Shown one piece after another: positions 1 through 6,897 of a stretch of DNA of 7,457 nucleotides. The DNA is from Desulfococcus sp041737845 (GTDB lineage Bacteria > Desulfobacterota > Desulfobacteria > Desulfobacterales > Desulfococcaceae). Location: assembly GCF_041737845.1 (NCBI RefSeq), contig NZ_JBGSQX010000126.1:1-7457 (forward strand), in the 5' to 3' direction. A model generated the notes under the pieces. The model had not been told where the DNA came from, did not search any database, and saw only the letters and a list, made by a program, of their open reading frames with translations. Numbering within the stretch: the first letter of the stretch is position 1; every line of letters starts with the position of its first letter. The position numbers and the translations under genes are program-made.

Positions 1-2111
1 CCCTGGCCGAGCGCGGCGCGGCCCTGTCCGGCGACATGGTCGCGGAGTTCGAGCGACTGGCGGCGTGGAAGACCTCGCGCGGGATGCGCTCGCGCGTCGT
101 GACGGTGTCGGACATTGTCGGGGGAAAATTCGGCGATTTGACTCAAGGCGGGTTCGCGCGCGATCTGCAGGAGGTTTTGCGGAATTTCATCAAGCACGCC
201 CACGCGAACTGGGATACGCTCTACGCGCTGCTGGCGGGCGACCTGAACGTGGTGCCCATACGCCAACTCGCCGGTTCCAGCACCTACCACACCATCGGCT
301 GCGCCCGCCACGGCACCAACCCGCCGCCCGCCGCCCGCTGCCATGTCATTGCCGCCAAGCCGCTGGTAAAGCTGCGACCCATGTTCACGCCTCAGCGCAC
401 GGACCCGCTGTCGACGATGCACGGCGGTCTGCGAATCCCCTTCGACCGGGAGGCGGGCGCAGGCCGCCTGGGCTGGTACTACACGTCGGAGGCCGACTTC
501 ACGACGAAGGACGAGGGTTTCGCGCGGCTGGCGGCGGGCCAGTCATCCAATTTCATCATCGTCGAAGGGCCGGCATCCGTGATCGATGACGATTACTACT
601 GGTTTCGCGACGTCAACAGCATCCCGTCCGACCTGTATTACGCCAGTCTTGTGGGCCCCGGCTACGCCAAACCCGGCAAGCACGACTTCGACGGCAACAA
701 CAACGGTCTCTATGGCCAATACCACTGGAGCGGCGGCAGCGACCAGACCCTCGACGCCGTCGACCTGTGGTCCGACGTCTGGGTCGGACGGGCGTCCGTC
801 GAAAGCGGCGCCCGGGCAATGGCTTTCGTGGACAAGGTCCTGACGTACGAGCGGCTCGAGACGCCCGACGGTGAAAGCGGTGTCGATGCGACCTACCTGC
901 AGAAGGTGCTGTACGCGTCGGCCTACTGGGGGCGGGAGTTTCAATCGCGGCAGCCGGATACCTCGATACCGCCGGCGGAGGGCAATTTCACGCACGCCGC
1001 CGCTTCGAACGCGACCAAGGTACGCACCCGCTTTGACCTGACGCTGTCCGGAACAACGTCTTCGCATCGCTTGGTTGCGCGGCTGGCAAGTTCGCAGGTG
1101 GTTGTGCCTTACAATACGGCGGCAAATGCCGCCAACCTCGGCTGGTATTTTGCGGCGAGCGATACCTACGCAACGCAAAGCGCGACCCCGACGCGTTTTG
1201 TCAGAGTGCTCGGTCCGGAAACGGACATCGATCCCGGTTTCTTCTTCTGGGACCCGATGGGTCTGGAACTGGCCGCCCAGGAAAAGGAAAACCTGCGCGT
1301 GCTGATGAACGGCTGGTATCCCTCGTTCGCCACCGTGGAAAGGCATTACGAGGATTATTTCGATTTATCGCCCCCCCCGCCGCTGGTTCCGCTGGAAGCG
1401 CCGGTGCTCCGGGGCGCCTTGAACAACGGCGTTCATTTCACCAGCTTGACCGGCCACGGGTGGTCCGGAGGATGCTGCGGTATCAATACATCCTCTCAAC
1501 CGGATTTCAGCAACGACAGGAAGTATTTCATCGCCTTTGCGGACTCCTGCTCGACGGCCCGCCCCGACGGCGTCGACTCGACCGCCGAGGTCGCAACCGT
1601 CGATCCGGACGGCGGCGCGGTGGCGTATGTGGGCAACACGCGTTACAGCTGGATCGGCATCGGCGACAACTATGAACAGTTCTTCTGGGGAAAACTGAGC
1701 ATGCTGGGCCGAACCGGACCCGCCGCCGGTCTGCGCCTGGCCACCGGAGCCATACACGTGCTCTGGACCGTCTATGCGCAGACGCTCTTCGGCGATCCCG
1801 AGATGCCGGTGTGGACGGACGTGCCCCAAACCCAGGAGGTCGCGCACCCGGCTTCGGTTGCCTGGGGCGGCACCGTCAACGTCACCGTGCGCAGGCTGGG
1901 GTCTCCCGTCGCCGGCCACCGGGTGACCCTCATGGGGGGATGGACGGATTCGTCCAGGCGGCCCGTCGTCTATGAATCCAAGACGACCAACAGTTTCGGC
2001 CAGGCCGGTTTCCAACTGCCGTCATCGGGAGCGCCGGTTGGGATGCTGACGATTACGGTGACGCAGTGGAATATGAAACCCTACACCGGCCGGATCAGCG
2101 TGACCGTATGA
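1..2111 (+). CDS. Gingipain-like family C25 cysteine peptidase, 5'-partial
   Basis: Likely a clan CD (caspase-fold) endopeptidase. The frame is open to the left edge, so the true start, any signal peptide and any propeptide lie outside the window. Numbering here is from the Met at base 36. Visible C25 landmarks are an FERLAAWKTSRG segment (5-16), the core strand AGDLNVVPIR (67-76), a Ca-binding-like loop DFDGNNNG (217-224), DLWSDVWVGR (243-252), the catalytic His in TGHG (H474), the catalytic Cys in ADSCSTA (C505) and LFGDPEMPVW (584-593). An Ig-like domain runs from about 598 to 691 and ends in ISVTV. The 31-residue His-Cys spacing fits the family. Two related insertions (about 112-193 and 328-408) interrupt the catalytic domain. 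No Por-type sorting domain follows. Arg- or Lys-specificity cannot be read from the sequence. The vWA gene follows in the same direction. Family assignment is firm; substrate and location are unknown. Confidence 0.88.
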   Translation, partial: LAERGAALSGDMVAEFERLAAWKTSRGMRSRVVTVSDIVGGKFGDLTQGGFARDLQEVLRNFIKHAHANWDTLYALLAGDLNVVPIRQLAGSSTYHTIGCARHGTNPPPAARCHVIAAKPLVKLRPMFTPQRTDPLSTMHGGLRIPFDREAGAGRLGWYYTSEADFTTKDEGFARLAAGQSSNFIIVEGPASVIDDDYYWFRDVNSIPSDLYYASLVGPGYAKPGKHDFDGNNNGLYGQYHWSGGSDQTLDAVDLWSDVWVGRASVESGARAMAFVDKVLTYERLETPDGESGVDATYLQKVLYASAYWGREFQSRQPDTSIPPAEGNFTHAAASNATKVRTRFDLTLSGTTSSHRLVARLASSQVVVPYNTAANAANLGWYFAASDTYATQSATPTRFVRVLGPETDIDPGFFFWDPMGLELAAQEKENLRVLMNGWYPSFATVERHYEDYFDLSPPPPLVPLEAPVLRGALNNGVHFTSLTGHGWSGGCCGINTSSQPDFSNDRKYFIAFADSCSTARPDGVDSTAEVATVDPDGGAVAYVGNTRYSWIGIGDNYEQFFWGKLSMLGRTGPAAGLRLATGAIHVLWTVYAQTLFGDPEMPVWTDVPQTQEVAHPASVAWGGTVNVTVRRLGSPVAGHRVTLMGGWTDSSRRPVVYESKTTNSFGQAGFQLPSSGAPVGMLTITVTQWNMKPYTGRISVTV
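369..614 (+). repeat. Insert domain copy 1 within the C25 peptidase
   Basis: This is a divergent protein-level repeat of about 80 residues (112-193 from Met36), paired with 1017-1259. Shared landmarks are a KLR/KVR start, a hydrophobic strand before LGWYY (145-149), an ...VEGP strand, and an acidic-aromatic end (DDDYYWF). It sits between the VPIR strand and the PSDLYYASL segment, which lie close together in ordinary C25 peptidases, so it looks like an inserted beta domain. I do not recognise the domain family. Confidence 0.6.
1017..1259 (+). repeat. Insert domain copy 2 within the C25 peptidase
   Basis: This is the second copy (residues 328-408 from Met36) of the unit at 369-614. It has KVRTRF, the strand before LGWYF (368-372), VRVLGPETDID and the aromatic end GFFFW (401-405). 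It lies between the ASAYWGREFQ segment and the helix starting ENLRVLMNGW. Similarity to copy 1 is at protein level only, so the duplication is old. Confidence 0.6.
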
Positions 2112-2250
2112 AATGACGGCGTTTTGGGAGCCGATGCGGATGTACGCGGCCGGAATTTCAGGGCCGGCCAGATCAGCATCATGACGGATGCCGGAACCGT
2201 GACGGGCACCGATTCCTTCGTCGTTCTGTAACACGGTAAAGGAGGGTATC
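2112..2250 (+). other. Gap between the C25 and vWA genes; in-frame open tail after UGA
   Basis: No separate gene is supported here. Directly after the peptidase UGA (2109-2111), the same frame stays open for 39 codons (2112-2228) and ends at UAA (2229-2231). Its translation includes GRNFRAGQISIMTD and ends TGTDSFVVL, which reads like a strand-rich IPT/Ig-type fragment with codon choice similar to the neighbours. It may be the remnant of a longer C-terminus. The gap also holds a GGCCGG/CCGGCC inverted repeat (2148-2153, 2164-2169) without a T-tract, and the Shine-Dalgarno sequence of the next gene. Confidence 0.45.
2238..2245 (+). promoter_or_regulatory. Shine-Dalgarno sequence of the vWA gene
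   Basis: AAAGGAGG lies five bases before the ATG at 2251. It is close to the full anti-SD complement, which fixes this start and predicts strong translation. Confidence 0.85.
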
Positions 2251-5200
2251 ATGGCTTTTGACATTTATCCTAGCACTCTGACGCAGCCCTTAAGCGTTGC
2301 GGCAAATACGACCAGCCCGCCCCAGTCTTTTGCCGAGCAAGTCATCATCGGCGGGAACCTCGGTCCCTTCGGCCTGTTCGACGCCATGTTCATCCGGGTG
2401 GCCATGCTGAACCCCGCCGTCCCCTGTCTGACGCCGGGCCCGCCGGCCCCCACCATCATTCTGTCGGCGGACGGCGGAACGCCGGTCGAGGTTCCCGCCT
2501 CGCCGACGACCGCGTCGATCTTCAACGGATCGGCCGTCCACGTGGCCGACGCCAATGTTGTGGCCGAGGCCAACGGCGTCTACTTCGTGGAGGTCTTCTT
2601 TCAGGCCACGGGCAGCGCCTGGGATCTCCGGATCCGCAACAACAACCTGGTAGACACCCGCGAGTTCATCTGGGTAGTGGCGGAGACCAACCCCGAGGCC
2701 AGCCAGCCGTGGCTGGATGTCTCCGCCACCACCTCCCCCGCCGGAGAGCTCGACTGGGACGCCCTCATCGGGGCGCAGATCCTGGTGAATCAGACGGAAA
2801 ATCACACACTGCAGATCGCCAACCGGGGCACGGGGCCTCTCACGATCACGAGCGTGCCGGGTCAGATCGCGGCCTCCGAGTTCGAGATCCTATCGGTTCC
2901 CGCAGACCCCATCACCCCCAACGCCTGCGGGGACATGGTGATCGCCTTCACCGCCCCGGCCACGGCGGGGGAGAGCGTCGAGACCTTCAGCCTCGCCAGC
3001 ACCGACGGCCTGGCCCTCGACAACCCCGCGACCTTCCACAACCGCGAGGTCACCCTTCGGGCGACACACGGGAAGCTCGAGATCATGTACCTCCTGGACA
3101 CCTCGGGCAGCATGGCCTGGTCCCCCGGCGGCAACACGCCGCCCGCCAACCCCAACGAGTCCCGCTGGGGCCGCCTCAAAAGCGCCGCCAAAGCGAGCCT
3201 CGCCCTCCTGGGGGATTTCGCCGACGGCGCCGGCCGCTTCGGGATCAGCATGTTTCCCGACATCACCGTCTCCCCTGTTCCGGCGGCCAGTTCCGCAGAT
3301 TTTTACCCCCCCGCGGACATCAACGCCGCAAACGTCGGGGATGCCGACGCCAGCCTGGACGATCATACCCCGTATAGGGGGGGGACCCCCATGGGGCACG
3401 GCATCGCGAGGGTCATCGGCGAGAACGGCTCCGGGAACTTCGAGGAGTCTTCCGACGCGTTGCAGTACAACCGCCGCTGGATGATCCTCATGACCGACGG
3501 GGCTCACAATTCCGGGCCGCCGGATCCAGCGGATTTCTATAAACCTAGCGAGGGGAGTGGATGTGGGATTGAAGGAACCGCACTCGACGGCCGATCCTTT
3601 GTGGACAAGGGGGTCCGTGTCGTCACCGTGGCCTACGGCGACGACACGGGAACCGACGTGAACCACGATATCCTCAATACCCTGGCATGCAAGTCCGACG
3701 GCCTGCCCCTGGATGCCGGGGTCAACGACCTCGACCCCATCGATCCCCTGGCCAAGGCCATGCGCGCGGCAGTCGTCGAAGGGCTGAATCTGACCGTTGC
3801 GAACGATCCCGTGGGCTACCTGACGAAGGCGTCGCCGGAAAAGCGGGCCCAGATCCAGGTGACGCCCTACGACAGCAAGGTGAGCTTCGTGGTGGACTGG
3901 AACACCTTTGATAATGATGAGCAGGTGAACGTGCAGCTCCTGACGCCCACCTGCGAACTCATCACCCCGAAGATCGCCAAGGTCACCCCGGATATCGCCT
4001 ATCACAGCCATCCCTACTACAGGATCTACACCATCGGGGAAAAATATCTGAAAAATGCCGCAAGCCCCCAGGAACCGCGCTACGGGGCCTGGACCCTGAT
4101 CCTCTCGAGCAGGCGCGTCGAAGGCAGGATGGGTGAGGCCTACCAGTACGAGGTGCTCATGGCTTCCCGGCTCAAACTGAAGCTCGATTTCGACCGGAAG
4201 GTCTACTATGCCGGGGACGCCATGGGCTTGACCGCCGCCGTCACCCTGGACGGCAAGCCCGTCTCCGGGGCGGCCATGACCCTCCATGTCACCGCGCCCG
4301 GCCAGTCTCCTATCAACTGGCTGGCCCAGGCCCATGTGACTGCCGGGGAATACTCGAATGCCGCCGAGCGGTTCCATAACCACGACATCACGACCCTGGG
4401 CATCAAGTCTTTCGCCCTTCGCGAGAAAGGGCTGGTGTTTGACAATTTCAAACAGTCCAATACCATCCCCATGACCGAGGACGGCCATACGGGCCGCTAC
4501 ACGGCGACCTTCGGCAATACGGCGGTCACGGGCGGCTACAAATTCTACGTGACGGTGACCGGCCAGACCGAAGAGGGCGTGGCCTTTCGCCGGGAGATTC
4601 AGCGTCAGGCGAGGATCGGCGTCCGGCCAGACCCGAAATTCACCCTGTTCGACGTCATCTACACCCGGGTGATCAAGGCCGGGCGTCCGGTGTACCTGGC
4701 CGATATCCGCGTCTGGCCCCGGGACCGCTTCGGCAACCTGGTGCTGACGGATATCGGGGTCAATCCCGGCGTCGCCCTGTCGGTCCGGGGCGGTGAGTTC
4801 ACCGGACCTCTCGCGGGCAACCTCGACGGCAGTTATTCACGCCAATTGAGATATTCGGTATCAACGCGGCCGGTCATCAGCCTGAACGTCGCCGGATCCG
4901 ATATCGTCGCACGGTTTGAGGCGGCGCCCCTGGACGACCTGGTGTGGGCGGACCGCATCTTCGATTTCCAACTGGGCCGCGAGGCCGAAAAGGGCGCCAA
5001 CCGGCACACGGACCCGAGGCATGCGCTGGGGGAGGTCACGACCCGGAAAGAGGAGGCTTTTGTCTCCCTGGGGGCATTCGGGTCCCTCGCCGTCGGCATC
5101 AAGGACCGGATCCTCGAGGGGCGGGCCGAGGACGACGTCGTTGTATTCGTCAAGCCCGATGAAACGCTCCGGCCTTATGCCGTGGAAGCCCTGCCGGCGG

Positions 5201-5802
5201 ACAGCCGGAACAAGTGGATCTCCATAGGCCGGTCGGAGGGGATCACGCAGTCCTTCAGCCTGAAGAGCGCAGGCGTCAAGGCCGCGACGGCCATCCGCAT
5301 CGTCGACGCGGGCGGCCGAACCCTCACCCGGGGGTTCAAGCCGAGCCCCACGCCGGGGGTCAGCATCCTGGGCGTCGGGTTCGGGCGGTCGTCCCTGAAG
5401 TCCCATCACTGGCTGGGCGGCATCCACATCAGCCGGATCGACGGCATCAGCAACAAATATGTCAACACCTTGAAATTCGAAGGAATCGAGACTATCGCCG
5501 ACCTGGCCGACATGGACCCGACGGCCCTCGAGGGCGCCCTGCCCATGATGCGGATGGTGGAGGTGCAGACCAAGGCCCGCCTGGCGCTGCGCACCGCGGC
5601 CGCCATCGAGCCGGTGCCCGGCCTCGAGCGGGCCACGGTCTGGGCGGTTCTCACCACGTCGCAGCAAAAGCTGGCAGCCAAGGCGGGGGCGTCGATCGAA
5701 GCCATCAGCCGTCTTTATGACCAGATCAGCACCCTTCAGCTCGCCCTCGACAACCGCTATCTGCAGGAGTTGACCATCGGCGAGCTGGTGCGCGCCAGGT
5801 AG
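2251..5802 (+). CDS. Large multidomain von Willebrand factor A (MIDAS) protein with C-terminal HhH-like module
   Basis: 1183 residues, probably an adhesion or target-binding protein. In order: a beta-rich N-terminus of unknown family (1-155); an ASH/choice-of-anchor-like domain (about 170-270, ANRGTGPLTI); a vWA domain (about 276-515) with the complete metal site DTSGS (D283, S285, S287), T379 in RGGTPMG and D416 in MTDG; a vWA-associated beta domain (530-645); macroglobulin/Ig-like domains (645-800); a filamin-like segment (815-870, PRDRFGN); a lectin-like beta domain (about 890-1045) with WISIG and PSPTPG; and an HhH/DUF4332-like helical module (1058-1183, RIDGISNKY). No hydrophobic signal peptide or membrane segment is visible, although such domains usually act outside the cytoplasm. 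The C-terminal 117 residues match the next protein. Similar vWA/Ig/lectin proteins are generic surface proteins, so a particle fibre role is inferred from the neighbours. The vWA call is firm; the function is open. Confidence 0.85.
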   Translation: MAFDIYPSTLTQPLSVAANTTSPPQSFAEQVIIGGNLGPFGLFDAMFIRVAMLNPAVPCLTPGPPAPTIILSADGGTPVEVPASPTTASIFNGSAVHVADANVVAEANGVYFVEVFFQATGSAWDLRIRNNNLVDTREFIWVVAETNPEASQPWLDVSATTSPAGELDWDALIGAQILVNQTENHTLQIANRGTGPLTITSVPGQIAASEFEILSVPADPITPNACGDMVIAFTAPATAGESVETFSLASTDGLALDNPATFHNREVTLRATHGKLEIMYLLDTSGSMAWSPGGNTPPANPNESRWGRLKSAAKASLALLGDFADGAGRFGISMFPDITVSPVPAASSADFYPPADINAANVGDADASLDDHTPYRGGTPMGHGIARVIGENGSGNFEESSDALQYNRRWMILMTDGAHNSGPPDPADFYKPSEGSGCGIEGTALDGRSFVDKGVRVVTVAYGDDTGTDVNHDILNTLACKSDGLPLDAGVNDLDPIDPLAKAMRAAVVEGLNLTVANDPVGYLTKASPEKRAQIQVTPYDSKVSFVVDWNTFDNDEQVNVQLLTPTCELITPKIAKVTPDIAYHSHPYYRIYTIGEKYLKNAASPQEPRYGAWTLILSSRRVEGRMGEAYQYEVLMASRLKLKLDFDRKVYYAGDAMGLTAAVTLDGKPVSGAAMTLHVTAPGQSPINWLAQAHVTAGEYSNAAERFHNHDITTLGIKSFALREKGLVFDNFKQSNTIPMTEDGHTGRYTATFGNTAVTGGYKFYVTVTGQTEEGVAFRREIQRQARIGVRPDPKFTLFDVIYTRVIKAGRPVYLADIRVWPRDRFGNLVLTDIGVNPGVALSVRGGEFTGPLAGNLDGSYSRQLRYSVSTRPVISLNVAGSDIVARFEAAPLDDLVWADRIFDFQLGREAEKGANRHTDPRHALGEVTTRKEEAFVSLGAFGSLAVGIKDRILEGRAEDDVVVFVKPDETLRPYAVEALPADSRNKWISIGRSEGITQSFSLKSAGVKAATAIRIVDAGGRTLTRGFKPSPTPGVSILGVGFGRSSLKSHHWLGGIHISRIDGISNKYVNTLKFEGIETIADLADMDPTALEGALPMMRMVEVQTKARLALRTAAAIEPVPGLERATVWAVLTTSQQKLAAKAGASIEAISRLYDQISTLQLALDNRYLQELTIGELVRAR
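5437..5787 (+). repeat. Shared C-terminal module, copy 1 (vWA protein)
   Basis: This encodes residues 1063-1179 of the vWA protein and aligns without gaps to 6431-6781. I count about 51 identities in 117 positions. The best-conserved blocks are KAR-ALRTAA and ALDNRYL. The first part looks like a helix-hairpin-helix unit (IDGISNKY...GIETIADLA). Confidence 0.85.
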
Positions 5803-5813
5803 CCGCGCACCAG
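5785..5813 (+). other. Perfect 10-bp inverted repeat spanning the vWA stop codon
   Basis: CTGGTGCGCG (5785-5794) is the exact reverse complement of CGCGCACCAG (5804-5813). The 9-base loop contains the TAG stop (5800-5802). The RNA hairpin would be stable, but no T-tract follows, so it is not a standard intrinsic terminator. It may protect mRNA 3' ends, tune expression between the two genes, or be chance in GC-rich DNA. Confidence 0.5.
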
Positions 5814-5857
5814 GAACGGGCCGCCTCATGCCGCGGGTGAATCCACGGCGCGACGGG

Positions 5858-5863
5858 AAAGGA
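5858..5863 (+). promoter_or_regulatory. Shine-Dalgarno sequence of the tail-fibre-like gene
   Basis: AAAGGA lies nine bases before the ATG at 5873. It supports this start; no better start is seen downstream before the conserved-looking RGTYRDVVRD segment. Confidence 0.65.
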
Positions 5864-5872
5864 TAACAGATC

Positions 5873-6796
5873 ATGCGGGGAACCTACAGGGATGTGGTGC
5901 GCGATCCCTTCGGCCGGACTCTGGCCGACAGCGGCTGGAGATCCAACACCATCGTTCTTGCGGCCTGGCCGCTCATGGCCGGGCTCCTGAAAAACGATCC
6001 CTCCCTCCGGGGCATCCTCTTCTGGGCGGTGGGGGGCGGCCTTTCGGCATGGGACGCGGTACGCCCGCCCGCCGATATCACCGCCGCGCGACTCGCGGAG
6101 GAATTCGACCGCATGCCGGTGGCGCCGGAGGCCATGGTCTATATCGGAGCCGACGGCCGTCCGTCCGGGGTGCCGACACCCTGCATCGAGGCTGCCGTCG
6201 TCTTCACCTGGGGGCGGAATCTTGTCCTCAGGGAATTCGGCCTCTTCGGCGGGGATGCCACTGAAACGCCGGGCAGCGGGATCCTGATCAACCATGTCAT
6301 CCACCCCCGGATGGAGATCGCCGCCGGCCGGACATTGACCCGCCGTCTCCGCCTGACGCTGTGTCCGGATATCGGACCCGAATGGCACGCCGTTCCGTCC
6401 CACTGGCTGGGCCGGGAGACGGTGGAGTGGATCGACGGCGTGGGCGGGGCATCCGCGGGCAGCCTCAACCGGGCCGGCATTTTGACGATCCGGGCACTGG
6501 CCGTCATGGTCCCGGTCCACCTGGACGAGAACGTGTCACTGATGCGGGCGGTGGGACTCCGGGCCAAGGCCCGCATGGCCCTGCGCACGGCGGCGGGCCT
6601 GACGCCCGTTTCGGGGCTGAACGACCGGACCGTCTGGGATATTCTTGCCACCCCGACCGCTACCCTGATCGCCGAATCCGGGGCCGCCGCAGACGAAGTT
6701 TTCCGGCTGCAGGAACATACCGGCGCCCTGCAGATGGCCCTTGACAACCGCTACCTCCGGCAGGTGACCGTCGGACAGATGGCGCAGCAGGGGTGA
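5873..6796 (+). CDS. Tail-fibre/collar-like protein with the shared C-terminal HhH-like module
   Basis: 307 residues, with no signal peptide or membrane segment. The N-terminal part (1-165) starts RGTYRDVVRDPFGR, then SGWRSNTIV, LLKNDPS and WAVGGGLSAWD. It ends in LREFGLFGGD and a strand-rich LTRRLRLTL, a pattern recalling phage tail-fibre or collar proteins, in which a variable particle-proximal domain ends with an 'E-x-GLF' strand. The C-terminal part (187-303) is homologous to the end of the upstream vWA protein, although the HhH glycine loop is degenerate here (IDGVGGASA). It lies 70 bases after the vWA gene and is probably co-transcribed with it. The shared module suggests that both proteins dock to the same partner or to each other. 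I do not recognise a named family, and the tail-fibre call rests on pattern resemblance only. Confidence 0.65.
   Translation: MRGTYRDVVRDPFGRTLADSGWRSNTIVLAAWPLMAGLLKNDPSLRGILFWAVGGGLSAWDAVRPPADITAARLAEEFDRMPVAPEAMVYIGADGRPSGVPTPCIEAAVVFTWGRNLVLREFGLFGGDATETPGSGILINHVIHPRMEIAAGRTLTRRLRLTLCPDIGPEWHAVPSHWLGRETVEWIDGVGGASAGSLNRAGILTIRALAVMVPVHLDENVSLMRAVGLRAKARMALRTAAGLTPVSGLNDRTVWDILATPTATLIAESGAAADEVFRLQEHTGALQMALDNRYLRQVTVGQMAQQG
6431..6781 (+). repeat. Shared C-terminal module, copy 2 (tail-fibre-like protein)
   Basis: This encodes residues 187-303 of the 307-residue protein and is the direct-repeat partner of 5437-5787, 994 bases downstream. Conservation is visible in DNA as well around the KAR-ALRTAA and LDNRYL codons, but third positions have diverged, so the duplication is not recent. 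Confidence 0.85.
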
Positions 6797-6860
6797 ACGC
6801 CATCGCGTCGGTGCGTTGATTGACATGCATCATTGTGCGGAAAAAACTTTTCCCTATGAA

Positions 6861-6880
6861 CGACCTTCGGCCGAAGTTCG
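6861..6880 (+). promoter_or_regulatory. Near-perfect 20-bp dyad before the DUF4157 gene
   Basis: The core CTTCGGCCGAAG (6865-6876) is a perfect 12-base palindrome. Three more outer pairs match (6861/6880, 6862/6879, 6863/6878), with one mismatch (6864/6877). It ends six bases before the Shine-Dalgarno sequence. It could be an operator for a dimeric regulator or an RNA hairpin affecting ribosome access. Nothing further supports either role. Confidence 0.3.
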
Positions 6881-6885
6881 GCAGG

Positions 6886-6892
6886 AAGGAGG
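6886..6892 (+). promoter_or_regulatory. Shine-Dalgarno sequence selecting the start at 6898
   Basis: AAGGAGG lies five bases before the ATG at 6898. An in-frame ATG at 6856 would add 14 residues (starting MNDLRPKFGRK), but it has only A/T-rich sequence before it and would place this strong SD inside the gene. The start at 6898 is therefore preferred. Confidence 0.8.
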
Positions 6893-6897
6893 CGAGG

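Noticed and set aside
2148..2169. GGCCGG/CCGGCC inverted repeat as a terminator of the peptidase gene
   Set aside because: The stem is only six pairs with no following T-tract, and such GC repeats are common in this DNA.
2113..2184. Small ORF MTAFWEPMRMY... starting at 2113
   Set aside because: Only 23 codons, no Shine-Dalgarno sequence, and a less protein-like composition than the read-through frame over the same bases.
2890..4488. Long antisense open frame (532 codons) on the minus strand
   Set aside because: It lies wholly opposite the vWA domain gene. The translation is rich in Gly, Val, Asp and His with no recognisable motif, as expected from the complement of GC-rich coding DNA.
4861..5874. 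Antisense open frame of 337 codons on the minus strand
   Set aside because: It shadows the C-terminal part of the vWA gene, has a low-complexity charged composition and no family motif, and spans the intergenic gap.
5726..6520. Antisense open frame of 264 codons over the tail-fibre-like gene
   Set aside because: The sense strand has a strong RBS and a C-terminus with clear homology to the neighbour; the antisense product has neither.
6820..6848. Sigma-70 promoter with a perfect TTGACA
   Set aside because: At 17-base spacing the -10 hexamer is AAAACT, only three matches to consensus; not strong enough to annotate as a promoter.
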